Position numbers and translations under genes: made by a program
Assembly (NCBI RefSeq): GCF_011758565.1
Contig: NZ_JAAMOX010000001.1
Span: 434,001-498,000 of the forward strand
Direction of reading: 5' to 3'
Length of the DNA: 64,000 nt
Source of the DNA: Lysinibacter cavernae
GTDB taxonomy: Bacteria; Actinomycetota; Actinomycetes; Actinomycetales; Microbacteriaceae
The notes under the pieces: generated by a model
The model's database searches: none
What the model saw: the letters and a program-made list of their open reading frames with translations, nothing else
Told to the model about the DNA's origin: nothing
Shown: piece after piece, positions 23,532-31,206 of the stretch
How positions within the stretch are numbered: position 1 is the stretch's first letter
Layout of the letters: each line of letters opens with the position of its first letter

Positions 23532-24044
23532 ATCATCCTGCGTTGAGTTTGTGCCTCGCGTTCCTGCACGGCAGAGCAGCGTCGCACGAAAAAGGTTGTG
23601 TGTGGTCACGATTTCCAAGTCGGGAAAACCCTGAGTCATGCGGTATTCGCTGAGATGACCATGCGCTTCAGCGCAGACAATCGATGCTTGTTCGCCGCCG
23701 AGATTCACAAACTTGAGCGACTTTTCACAGATTGCACAAGAGAGTTCATAAGTACTGCGAGAAGAAAAAGCGACTGCTCACGAAGATGCGTGAAATGCAA
23801 GGTGACCCGCCAGCAATCACCGAACTTGCGGTTGTGCTCCAGGCGAGCGGCGACGTAATAGATTGCAGCAGAAGTTCTCTTAACCATTAGGTGCTGCCCT
23901 GAGCAGATGGTCCATGGTTCTCACTTGCCGAAGGACAACGATGCTCGCAACCATAGGGGGCGCTAAACAACAGCATCTGGTGCCGACCAGTTCCTGAGCA
24001 GGGGAGACCTGCACCTTACCGAATTGAGATCGAGGACTTGAACT
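23532..24044. other. Gap of about 510 bases; possible decayed gene
   Basis: No intact gene is convincing. From about 23,690 to 23,885 two frames together read protein-like helical pieces (FAAEIHKLERLF in one; KYCEKKKRLLTKMREMQG, then PAITELAVVLQASGD in another). They could be the two halves of a small regulator broken by a frameshift. No repeat or transposase signature is visible. Confidence 0.35.
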
Positions 24045-24464
24045 TTGGAGAATCCCCTGGCGGAACCTGGCACAGCAGCGCATGGTTCCCGCGCCAAAAA
24101 GAACGTTAAATTGGAGAAGACGGTGATTCTCATCGTGAGCATCGTTGTGACGGGTGCTCTTCTCTGGGTGCTTGTGTCCGAACATATTCCAACGCTGCTT
24201 TTCCCCGGTCAAGAAAAGTGCGTCACCGTTTCAGTCGATGAGCGAAACCTCGAATCAACTGTGCGTGCTCACGTGAGTCCTGGTTCGTTCGCAGGGCTCA
24301 GGGTCGAAGGACCAGGCGCGGCGAGCACCTCCAAACCTGGTTGGGGCGATGGAGACTGGGTTTACAGCTTTCGTGGAGCGATGGCCGGCCCGAATACGGT
24401 TTGCTTCACCAATCTCACGGATCACATCATCTTCGAACGGCTGACGGTTTACGCCAATAACTGA
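24045..24464 (+). CDS. Single-span membrane-anchored protein, unknown function
   Basis: The 139-residue product is read from TTG 24045 behind GAGGA (24032-24036). A GTG at 24123 with GGAG is a second possibility. Residues about 27-48 form one span (VILIVSIVVTGALLWVLVSE), and the rest is a beta-rich exported domain (CVTVSVDERNLESTVRAHV, SFAGLRVEGPGAAST, CFTNLTDHIIFERLTVYA) with two cysteines. The plan resembles small anchored beta-sandwich proteins of the actinomycete surface. No family is recognised. Confidence 0.5.
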   Translation: MENPLAEPGTAAHGSRAKKNVKLEKTVILIVSIVVTGALLWVLVSEHIPTLLFPGQEKCVTVSVDERNLESTVRAHVSPGSFAGLRVEGPGAASTSKPGWGDGDWVYSFRGAMAGPNTVCFTNLTDHIIFERLTVYANN

Positions 24465-25361
24465 GGCGAGTGGTCGTTTTGTTCTTCGAACGTTGCGTGA
24501 GTTTTTACGAATCGTGACATGAGTAAACTCGCCTGAACCTGTGGCAAATGGCGCTTACGAAGGCCCACCATAGAGGACGCGATCCTGCATCTGCCAAGTT
24601 GTTCGTGCGAGCAATTTCGGAGCTCGTTATAGATGCTGTCGCTGAGCAACTCCCTTTTCCAGACAACACGTTTGCAGCTGCTCGCGCGTCATTCACAGCT
24701 CATCAGCGGCGGGACCTACACACAGGGCCAGGGGGAGGCCGCAGCAAGGATGATATTGTTCGGCGCCTCCTCAGGCGGGTTCCCATGCCTTCAGGACGCT
24801 CGTCACGATTGTGCTGTCCGCTGCCTGGTCTTCTTGATGCGGATGCTCCGGTGCGACGTGGGTGCAAGCCTTGCTCTGACGTGTGATCTCCATTGGCATC
24901 GCGGTCAGCGGCACCGGGCTCCGCAGTGCCGGGACCCGCAGCGCCGGGATAACCGGGCCTCGTATCGATCGCGAGTTGGTTGAGCGTCCTGTCTGCATCC
25001 TGGAAGCTTGGCAATTCTAGGACGCGGTGATAGTTTATTAATGCTCGTAAATTTGCCAGCCTGGTCAATGAGTGACTTGTTGCACAGCGGGCACCGGCTT
25101 GACGATCTAGCCTGTCGACCGTCTTGACTTCGTCCGATTGTGTGAGGTTTGTGCTGCGTCTGGAGGGCGAGCCAGCGGCACATATTGTGCTTTTCATGCT
25201 GTGCAAATTTGAGGTCGCGTGGGAGTGACAACGGAGCCATCCGGGGCATGGCCTGCGTCATGTGGGGGAGGCTGAACGTCCTCAGAGACGGCACGTGTTT
25301 TGTTATTGGGAAGCTGACGCGGCTGAACAGAGTGTGTGTCACGTTGAGAGAAGGAAAAGAA
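24465..25361. other. Long gene-poor stretch
   Basis: About 900 bases without a supported gene. Frames exist on both strands but lack ribosome sites and coherent composition. Around 24,905-24,960 there are short GCxCCGGG-type near-repeats. No promoter pair, RNA gene or mobile element signature is visible. Confidence 0.45.
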
Positions 25362-25886
25362 ATGCGCAAACCGTTTGGTACCAGTTCTCGATCCTCGGTT
25401 ATTCGACCCGTACTTGTCCTCGCAGTTATCGGTGTGATGACGCTTTCCGGTTGCGCGGCGAGCGATTCGGCGCAACCACAACAGTCGGCATCCGTTCAAC
25501 CGTCTGCGCCGCCAACACCGAACGCATCAAACCCGGATGTGGCCGAGACCCCCGGCCTTGTCAACAAAACCGCTGAAACCACGGCTGAGACCACAGTCGA
25601 GTTCAGGGTCACCGGCGATGCCGGTACGGCGCTGGTCCGAAACGTGGTCGTGCTGACGGATGCCGATTCAAACGGTGATACCACCAAGCACGACCTGCCG
25701 TGGAGCGAGACCGTTACGCTGACGGCGGCGGAAACCGAAGGGTTTCATAAGCTGGTGTTGTTTGCAAAAAATGTCGACGGCGAACGGGGCAACATCTCGT
25801 GTGAGATTACCGTGAACGGCGAAGCAGTAGCGGCCGAGCAGACGACCGGGTTTCAGCCGGTGACCTGCCTATACGTATCCAACTAG
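25362..25886 (+). CDS. MmpS-like lipoprotein
   Basis: The 174-residue product starts at ATG 25362 behind AGAAGGAA. A basic start, hydrophobic core (VLVLAVIGVMTL) and lipobox LSGC at about residue 32 mark it as a lipoprotein. A Pro/Ser/Gln linker follows. Residues about 75-174 match the MmpS beta-sandwich: VEFRVTGDAGTALVRNVVVL, the LPW motif (HDLPWSETVTLT), an ISC segment (GNISCEITVNGEAV) and a final C (PVTC) that would pair with it. MmpS proteins act with RND exporters in mycobacteria, but no MmpL is next to it. Function here is unknown. Confidence 0.75.
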   Translation: MRKPFGTSSRSSVIRPVLVLAVIGVMTLSGCAASDSAQPQQSASVQPSAPPTPNASNPDVAETPGLVNKTAETTAETTVEFRVTGDAGTALVRNVVVLTDADSNGDTTKHDLPWSETVTLTAAETEGFHKLVLFAKNVDGERGNISCEITVNGEAVAAEQTTGFQPVTCLYVSN

Positions 25887-25945
25887 GATCTCCGCTGCGC
25901 CATGTTGCGATGCTGCTCTCAATCAGGTCGACGCTGTTTGCGCGA

Positions 25946-26317
25946 TTACGGCAACTCTGGTTGGAAGAAGCGTTCATCGGTTTGGGGGTCGTAGACCGCC
26001 ATTCCCGCAGCATTCATGACATCGATGATGGTGTTCCAGTCATCACCAGTGACATCGCCATAGGCGGAGACCGAGACCAGCTGTGATGACCAGCCAAGGT
26101 CAAAGGCGCCACCTGACTGTCGTTGGAGCATGATCTGTATTGGTGTGTGAGACTCAACCGCGAACCCCTGCAGCGATCCGAGTACGCTCGATTGCAGCGT
26201 ACTCAAATCGAGTTCGCTCACGCCTGCGACATGACCAGTCCAAAGCCTATCGAGCAGCGCGCTCGGCGTATCAGTGATGGAATCGTCCTGTCGCCAAAAA
26301 TAGAGGTCATAACTCAT
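25946..26317 (-). CDS. Conserved hypothetical protein (SYDLYFW type)
   Basis: The 123-residue product begins MSYDLYFWRQDDSITDTPSA and ends AVYDPQTDERFFQPEL. These ends are typical of a small cytosolic family seen across bacteria, often in immunity or polymorphic-toxin neighbourhoods. The middle has a strand pair (PIQIMLQRQSGG, QLVSVSAYGD). No ribosome site stands out. The gene is alone, convergent with the MmpS-like gene. The immunity idea is inference because no toxin gene is near. Confidence 0.6.
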   Translation of the reverse strand: MSYDLYFWRQDDSITDTPSALLDRLWTGHVAGVSELDLSTLQSSVLGSLQGFAVESHTPIQIMLQRQSGGAFDLGWSSQLVSVSAYGDVTGDDWNTIIDVMNAAGMAVYDPQTDERFFQPELP

Positions 26318-26431
26318 ACGCTCATTCTAAAGGGCGTCGTTCAGGACAGCTGCCGTGGCCGGAGCTTCTGGCTCAGACGATCACTGATCGAGCTCAGGAT
26401 GTTGGCGGCCCCGGTTGGGGCCGCTCGGCCG

Positions 26432-26809
26432 CTAGTTGCTCGCTTGGCGCGCACCTCTGCGCACGGCAATCCAGGCGAAAAGTGCCCCGAGTGGCAACAG
26501 CACAACAGGAGCCCAGGCCCAGACGATGGCGGCTCCTCGCAAATGGCCGTTGGAATCTCTGGTGGCGAAGAAGAGCTCAAAGAAGCTCATTCCAGGGTTA
26601 TCGCGGAGAGACACAACGGTGAACATGATGTTGAGCAGGAGGAAAAACAGGCCCAATCCAAGGAGCGTGACCGCCGCCTTGGTGGTTTTGGGCTGGTGGC
26701 GATTTATGAACAGGGAAGACAAGGCTCTGCTTTCGATTGTGCGGAAGACTGAAGGGCTGGCACGACAGGCATACATACCCGTACAACGTGACCGTCGTGA
26801 CGTCATCAA
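26432..26809 (-). CDS. Small membrane protein with two spans
   Basis: The 125-residue frame has spans at about residues 45-68 (AAVTLLGLGLFFLLLNIMFT) and 93-117 (AAIVWAWAPVVLLPLGALFA), with NPGMSFFELFFATRD between. The N-terminal 40 residues look unlike a protein start, so the true start may be a TTG near LSSLFINRH (about residue 30); no good ribosome site decides. No family is recognised. Confidence 0.45.
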   Translation of the reverse strand: MMTSRRSRCTGMYACRASPSVFRTIESRALSSLFINRHQPKTTKAAVTLLGLGLFFLLLNIMFTVVSLRDNPGMSFFELFFATRDSNGHLRGAAIVWAWAPVVLLPLGALFAWIAVRRGARQASN

Positions 26810-26923
26810 TCACAGCGGTTTTGTTGTTGCCCTTCGTTAAGAGGGCAACGCCGGCCAAATCTTACGCAAAGCGATTGAGACAAACTCAGGCGGCTGGCCG
26901 ATGCCCAATCGCGTGACGCGAGT

Positions 26924-26966
26924 TTGGTCTCCGTCGTGAACGACTCTGGAACACGACGGAGACCAA
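26924..26966 (-). terminator. 15-bp perfect hairpin downstream of the HtaA gene
   Basis: TTGGTCTCCGTCGTG (26924-26938) pairs perfectly with CACGACGGAGACCAA (26952-26966) around a 13-base loop. It stands 27 bases after the stop of the surface protein gene. There is no T-run, yet the stem is long enough to act as a 3' end. Confidence 0.65.
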
Positions 26967-26992
26967 GCCTCAGCAGCGGATGTCTGCAGCGC

Positions 26993-29407
26993 TTATGCCC
27001 GACGCCCCATGCGTGCGGCGGTCAGCATCAGGCCGCCGAGCGCAACAATCAGTAGCGCGAGACCCATTGCTTCTTGGGTCGCGATCCCGGTGACGGCGAG
27101 ACCGTCCGCTTGACTCGGCGCTGCGTTGCGGTTCGCTGATCCGGAGACGATTGCCCCATTCTCGCCCGTGACAACGGGGTCGGTTCCGGTGCCGCCTGTG
27201 TTTGCCGCAACGATTGTGACTGCATCCCAACCGATGAGCTGGTTGTCCGCGCCGTACACGGCAACCTTATGCCCGCCAATTGCGGAGGCCGGAATCCTGA
27301 CCTGAACCGTTGAAGTCGCCGAAACGGTTGGTGTTCCGAGCGAGAGCGGCTCGGAGAACAGGAAAACCTTGACCTCGTTCCCAACGTGCTGATCATCGAG
27401 GGTCACGCTGATTGTGCTGCCAGCAGTGGCCGTCTTTGGCACGGATACCTCGCCTCGGGTTGCTTCCGTGAGTTCTGCCTCGTCTGGCACAAACTCAGCG
27501 CTCGGCTGCTCGATGAGTTGCAGTGCTGCCCACACATCGTTACTGCGATCGGTCCACGTGTTGTCCCCGCTGACGCCGTCGTTTGATCGGTTGTAGCTGC
27601 CAACCCCGTAGGTGCCCGTTGGATCAAGGACGCCCGCTGGAATTGTGGCGGTCATTGAGAAGGTGCCGTTTTGGCGAAGCAATTGGCCCTGCCCAAGGTT
27701 CGTGTCGCCTACCCAGGTGCCCAGCGAATAGGTGATGCCGTCGATGCGCGTGAGCCCGCCCGTTCCTGGCTGCCAGTCACTCGCATCGAAGAGGGCAACA
27801 TCCAGGAACGACTGGATATTTGGAGCAGCCTCAGACCACGCAGGGACGCTGAATCCGGCGCCAACGATCGTGACGGTCGTTTCGGTTGTGGCATCCACTG
27901 GTCCATCTGTCACGGCGGCGAGTTGCGGGCCGGAACCGTTTGCGGGGAGTACCGTCAGCCTGACGGGGTCGGAAGCGATGGTTGCGCCGGGGGAGCCCAA
28001 ATCGCGGCCTTCGCTGCTCGACGCGGAGGCGCGGATCAGCGCGCCGTCCTGATTGGCGGTCGTCTGCGGAATCAGAAACGTGCTGGCAGCGGTGCTCGCC
28101 CCCTCTGTTCCCGGAATCACCTGCCAGGTTGCGCCGTCGTCATAGCTTATCTCCACGCGGTTTTTGGCTTGGATTGCCGAGGGGAACCCCGCGGGAATGG
28201 CAACGAGCCGGGCCGGATATCCAGAGAATGTAATGACCGAGGCTGGTTGGCTGTTGAACTGTAGTGCTTTGAAATCGCTTGTCAGGGTCATAACCGGGAG
28301 CGAGATGGCGGTACCGTCGGCATTGGTTGCGACCAGGCGGACGTATTTTGCGTTCCAGGCTGCGGATGCGGTGAACGAGAGAGTTTCGGAGTTCTGTCCT
28401 TGGATTGCCTCGTACGCGCCTTTGCTACTGCTGGTCAGTGAGCGCTCCCACTGGAGGGAATCGGCGTTTGATGCGGCAGCCGTTACCGTGACGGACCGGC
28501 CGTTGATCACCGGCTGAGTGACCTGCACCTTTGTCTGCGCTGTGATGACGGGAGGAGTCGCCTTCGTGATCACTTCGGGTGCACCATCGAACTGCACGGT
28601 GAAGGCCGAGGCTCCCTTTGACGCATCGGCTGCCCCTGCGCTGCTGTACCAGTATGAGGAAAGGCCGGAGCGAATGTGAAAGTCGACGACGGACTGTGGC
28701 CAGGATCCCCAGCCCTCGACCGTCCGGTTTTGTGGCACCCCTCCGTCCACCGGCACGGTAACTTCGACTCCCGCGTAGTCGGGCTGCACAACGATGCCAT
28801 GCTCGGTCACGGTGACCGCTGGGAACGTTGCGAGGGTGACGCGCTCCTTCTCAAGGGGAATCAGGACATCGGGATTCTCCATAGACGAGCCGAATCCGCC
28901 AAGCGTTGCCGCCAGCGTTCCCGTACCCGACGCGTCAACGTTGAGGCTGAGTTGGCTCATTGACCAGGGAACAAGGCCTCCGTATGCATTTGCGACGATC
29001 GCGCCGTCCCACGCGATCGTGGCTTCGCCCGTGCGGGTGTCGGCGGTGCCGGTTCCGTTGGTGAGGAGCATGAGCTGTGTGTAGGACGAGCCGGAGGCAC
29101 CACTGCATTTTGTTGCTTCAGAGCTGAGGACCAAACCTGAACCTGAGTCGTGGACGACGTGGGCGTTGCCTCGCTCGGCCGCATAGGAGAGCTGTTCGCC
29201 CGCTGAGAAATAGTTACACGTGCTATTGGCGGGGTTGCCACCCTGGTACTGTCCGTTCACGCCCCAGAGGAATGACGCCTTGGTGACGGTGGTCGCCCCG
29301 CTGTTCTCTGCTGATGCTGCCGTTGTTGTGGTGAGGCCTCCTGCGGTGAGCAGTGCGATGAGTGCCGCGGCGAGCATCCCCTTCGCCCTCGTACGTTGTT
29401 GTCTCAT
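26993..29407 (-). CDS. Cell-wall-anchored HtaA-like haem-binding surface protein
   Basis: I choose ATG 29407 (MRQQRTRAKGMLAAALIALL) with AAGGAG upstream. Residues 1-31 are a signal peptide ending ASA. Residues about 35-230 are HtaA-like: SFLWGVNGQYQGG near the start, WDGAIVANAYGGLVPW, and a WxxY-rich end (SGLSSYWYSS). Such domains bind haem through conserved Tyr/His in corynebacterial HtaA. The middle holds several Ig-like domains. The C-end is a sorting signal, LAVTG at about 770, a span (LALLIVALGGLMLTA) and RMGRRA, consistent with sortase attachment. The iron box upstream at 29562 indicates induction under iron limitation. No haem ABC transporter (HmuTUV) is adjacent, so uptake partners must lie elsewhere. 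Confidence 0.8.
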   Translation of the reverse strand: MRQQRTRAKGMLAAALIALLTAGGLTTTTAASAENSGATTVTKASFLWGVNGQYQGGNPANSTCNYFSAGEQLSYAAERGNAHVVHDSGSGLVLSSEATKCSGASGSSYTQLMLLTNGTGTADTRTGEATIAWDGAIVANAYGGLVPWSMSQLSLNVDASGTGTLAATLGGFGSSMENPDVLIPLEKERVTLATFPAVTVTEHGIVVQPDYAGVEVTVPVDGGVPQNRTVEGWGSWPQSVVDFHIRSGLSSYWYSSAGAADASKGASAFTVQFDGAPEVITKATPPVITAQTKVQVTQPVINGRSVTVTAAASNADSLQWERSLTSSSKGAYEAIQGQNSETLSFTASAAWNAKYVRLVATNADGTAISLPVMTLTSDFKALQFNSQPASVITFSGYPARLVAIPAGFPSAIQAKNRVEISYDDGATWQVIPGTEGASTAASTFLIPQTTANQDGALIRASASSSEGRDLGSPGATIASDPVRLTVLPANGSGPQLAAVTDGPVDATTETTVTIVGAGFSVPAWSEAAPNIQSFLDVALFDASDWQPGTGGLTRIDGITYSLGTWVGDTNLGQGQLLRQNGTFSMTATIPAGVLDPTGTYGVGSYNRSNDGVSGDNTWTDRSNDVWAALQLIEQPSAEFVPDEAELTEATRGEVSVPKTATAGSTISVTLDDQHVGNEVKVFLFSEPLSLGTPTVSATSTVQVRIPASAIGGHKVAVYGADNQLIGWDAVTIVAANTGGTGTDPVVTGENGAIVSGSANRNAAPSQADGLAVTGIATQEAMGLALLIVALGGLMLTAARMGRRA

Positions 29408-29530
29408 GAATGCGGTGCTCCTTCGAATTGTTGGGAACGCGCGTTTGAGCGTTTCTGCGCGCGCCAAAGCGTGTTGAGAGAACCCGGCCGACGGATCGAT
29501 GCGGCGGGTGATTCGGAGGGAATGTTGTGA

Positions 29531-29545
29531 GTAAGGCAAGCCTCA
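29531..29545. promoter_or_regulatory. Second, weaker iron-box-like site
   Basis: GTAAGGCAAGCCTCA between the iron box and the HtaA gene keeps the inverted AAGGC/GCCT core of a DtxR-family site but with poorer outer bases. It is about 20 bases from the main box, which could allow two dimers to bind. Confidence 0.4.
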
Positions 29546-29561
29546 GTGCAATACCATAGCA

Positions 29562-29580
29562 TAAGGTTAGGCAAACCTTA
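29562..29580. promoter_or_regulatory. DtxR/IdeR-type iron box upstream of the HtaA gene
   Basis: TAAGGTTAGGCAAACCTTA differs at only three of 19 places from the consensus TTAGGTTAGGCTAACCTAA. It lies about 155 bases before the HtaA start. Iron-loaded DtxR would block transcription here, so the gene should be on when iron is scarce. Confidence 0.85.
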
Positions 29581-29649
29581 CTTGCTGGGTTGTGGGTGTT
29601 GCCGTGGGTTGGGTCGGAATCAACGCTCGAGTGCGGTCGAGGTTGGTTG

Positions 29650-30621
29650 TTACCCTTCTGCTGCCCGCTGTTGAATGGCTCGTATTGTCTGCTGCGCCCA
29701 GGCCCAGATCGAGGGGTCCGTGAGCTCAAGTGAGCCGTGTACGTAAAGAAATACGCGGCCATGAACAATTTCAAGGTCAGCAGGGCGCCGGGCAAGCTGG
29801 TGAAGAAGCTCATCGCTGACAAATGTGCTGGCGGCAGTGCGGTCACTCGGACGCGCCCACAACCTAAATTCCGCCCCGTCTGGCGCAGATCGGTGAGTGG
29901 GGATGAGTGCTTCGAAGGGGTTGGTAATGCCGTCGTTGAATGCGCCATTATTCGTTATCGCGTCGAGCAAGAGTGGGGGAGCCGATCCGGCGATCGGGGC
30001 TGTCACATAGCCCCAGCCCCAAACGATACGGGTGCCCCGGTATCCGATGGTCGCGTAGCTGTAGTTGGCGGCCTCGAAGGAATCGTCTCGTTGTCGGATG
30101 ACGTCGTGGGCGACACGTTCCTGGCCTCGTGTGAAGATGCGGCCGGTGTAGGTCAGCTCTGATGCGGTTGGAACGTAGAGCAGGTCATTATCGTCTGCGA
30201 ATTGCTGGAGCCGAAATCGCTGCTCCGGTTCTGCTCTGACCTGCCTTGCCGCAGTGAACACAACGAGGACGCAGGCGCTGATGGTCGCGAGAGCAATGAC
30301 GGTGGCGAGGATGCCCCAAACGATTCCCTGTTCCAGTGCGAGGATCCCGAAGAGAATGGAGGTGGGAATGCCGATCATGAGGATGACTGCGATGGCGAAG
30401 CCAACGTTGAACCACGACGGCCGAGCCCGAATGCCAGCATTGCGTTCGAGTCCGCGGGCGTGCGCCCTGATCTCAGCTGGGCTGGCCGGGGCCGTGAGTG
30501 AGCGTGTGTCGAAGGGTTGAGGGATGCCTGAGCTGTGTGAGGTCGTGGCCGAGGCGCCTTCCCCTGAGGTTGTCGGTTGGGCTGGCGCGGTCGTGTTAAC
30601 GGCGCAAACGTGGACCTTCAT
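29650..30621 (-). CDS. Membrane protein with two spans, unknown function
   Basis: I read it from ATG 30621 (MKVHVCAVNTTAPAQ), since the frame upstream is low-quality; the ribosome site is weak. The 323-residue product has a disordered N-end, two spans at about residues 72-96 and 100-125 (VGFAIAVILMIGIPTSILFG, GILATVIALATISACVLVVF), and a large cytosolic domain. That domain contains RFRLQQFADDNDLLYVPTAS and RIVWGWGYVTAPIA, then DELLHQLARRPADLEIVHGR and a C-terminal helix. The pattern occurs in several actinomycete proteins of unknown role. It is transcribed toward the HtaA gene but lies beyond its iron box. Confidence 0.6.
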   Translation of the reverse strand: MKVHVCAVNTTAPAQPTTSGEGASATTSHSSGIPQPFDTRSLTAPASPAEIRAHARGLERNAGIRARPSWFNVGFAIAVILMIGIPTSILFGILALEQGIVWGILATVIALATISACVLVVFTAARQVRAEPEQRFRLQQFADDNDLLYVPTASELTYTGRIFTRGQERVAHDVIRQRDDSFEAANYSYATIGYRGTRIVWGWGYVTAPIAGSAPPLLLDAITNNGAFNDGITNPFEALIPTHRSAPDGAEFRLWARPSDRTAASTFVSDELLHQLARRPADLEIVHGRVFLYVHGSLELTDPSIWAWAQQTIRAIQQRAAEG

Positions 30622-30693
30622 CCTATGTGACGGCGTAGGTGCCGCTGCCCGCCAAGCGTGACAAATACGGCTCTCGTGTGGCCTGGTGGCCGT

Positions 30694-30723
30694 GCGTGGG
30701 GTGCGACACCTTGCACCCCACGC
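30694..30723. repeat. Dispersed palindrome, copy A (possible terminator of the MFS-MarR operon)
   Basis: GCGTGGGGTGC (30694-30704) pairs perfectly with GCACCCCACGC (30713-30723). The same arm motif GTGGGGTGC is found in the nested palindrome at 42666. This copy stands four bases after the MarR stop. Confidence 0.7.
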
Positions 30724-30727
30724 CCGG

Positions 30728-31198
30728 CTATTCTTCGTTTTGTAGCGTGTCTTCGTTGAGTTTCGAGAGCAGCTCGGCAAACGCCTCAACCTCGCTGAGT
30801 TTCCAGCAGCGCAGCGTGTGCAGCACCCGTTCCTGTGGCCGGTTGCGGCCGTCCGTCAGGGCGGTGATTGCTTTTGGCGTGGCTGAGAGGATGCGCCCCC
30901 GCCCATCAAGCGGATCAGCGGCGGTCTCAACGAGGCCAAGCGATTCGAGCATCCGAAGCTGGCGGCTCACGACGCTCTTATCGGTCTCAAGGAGCGTGGC
31001 GAGGTCGCCGGCATTCATTGGGCCTCGTCTCGCAAGGATGCTGACCATCTTGTAGCCGAACGGCTGCAGGCCGGGATCAATGCTGATCGCGGCTTCTCTC
31101 CACGCGGTTTTCGCCCGATTGAAGAGCAGGCTGAACTGCTCTTCAATCGTGGCGATTGCCGGATCGTTGAGCCGGGGCTCTTGGTTTGTGCTGCCCAT
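30728..31198 (-). CDS. MarR-family transcriptional regulator
   Basis: This is a homodimeric winged-helix repressor, likely controlling the exporter upstream. The 156-residue product has the MarR core at about residues 50-105: GYKMVSILARRGPMNAGDLA, the recognition part LETDKSVVSRQLRMLESLGL and the wing VETAADPLDGRGRILSAT. Its start is eight bases after the exporter stop, so the two form an operon in the order exporter-regulator. Paired TTGAC/GTCAA sites at the operon promoter (32978-33019) are probable operators, giving negative autoregulation. The signal is unknown, but in this family it is often a phenolic or lipophilic drug exported by the partner. Confidence 0.88.
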   Translation of the reverse strand: MGSTNQEPRLNDPAIATIEEQFSLLFNRAKTAWREAAISIDPGLQPFGYKMVSILARRGPMNAGDLATLLETDKSVVSRQLRMLESLGLVETAADPLDGRGRILSATPKAITALTDGRNRPQERVLHTLRCWKLSEVEAFAELLSKLNEDTLQNEE

Positions 31199-31206
31199 CG
31201 GAGCGC

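Noticed and set aside
23598-23858. 86-residue frame with many Cys and Arg
   Set aside because: No ribosome site and no coherent fold; at most it covers part of a broken gene.
26598-26858. Leftward 86-residue frame overlapping the two-span membrane gene
   Set aside because: It lies in another frame of a supported membrane gene and is Pro/His-rich without family resemblance.
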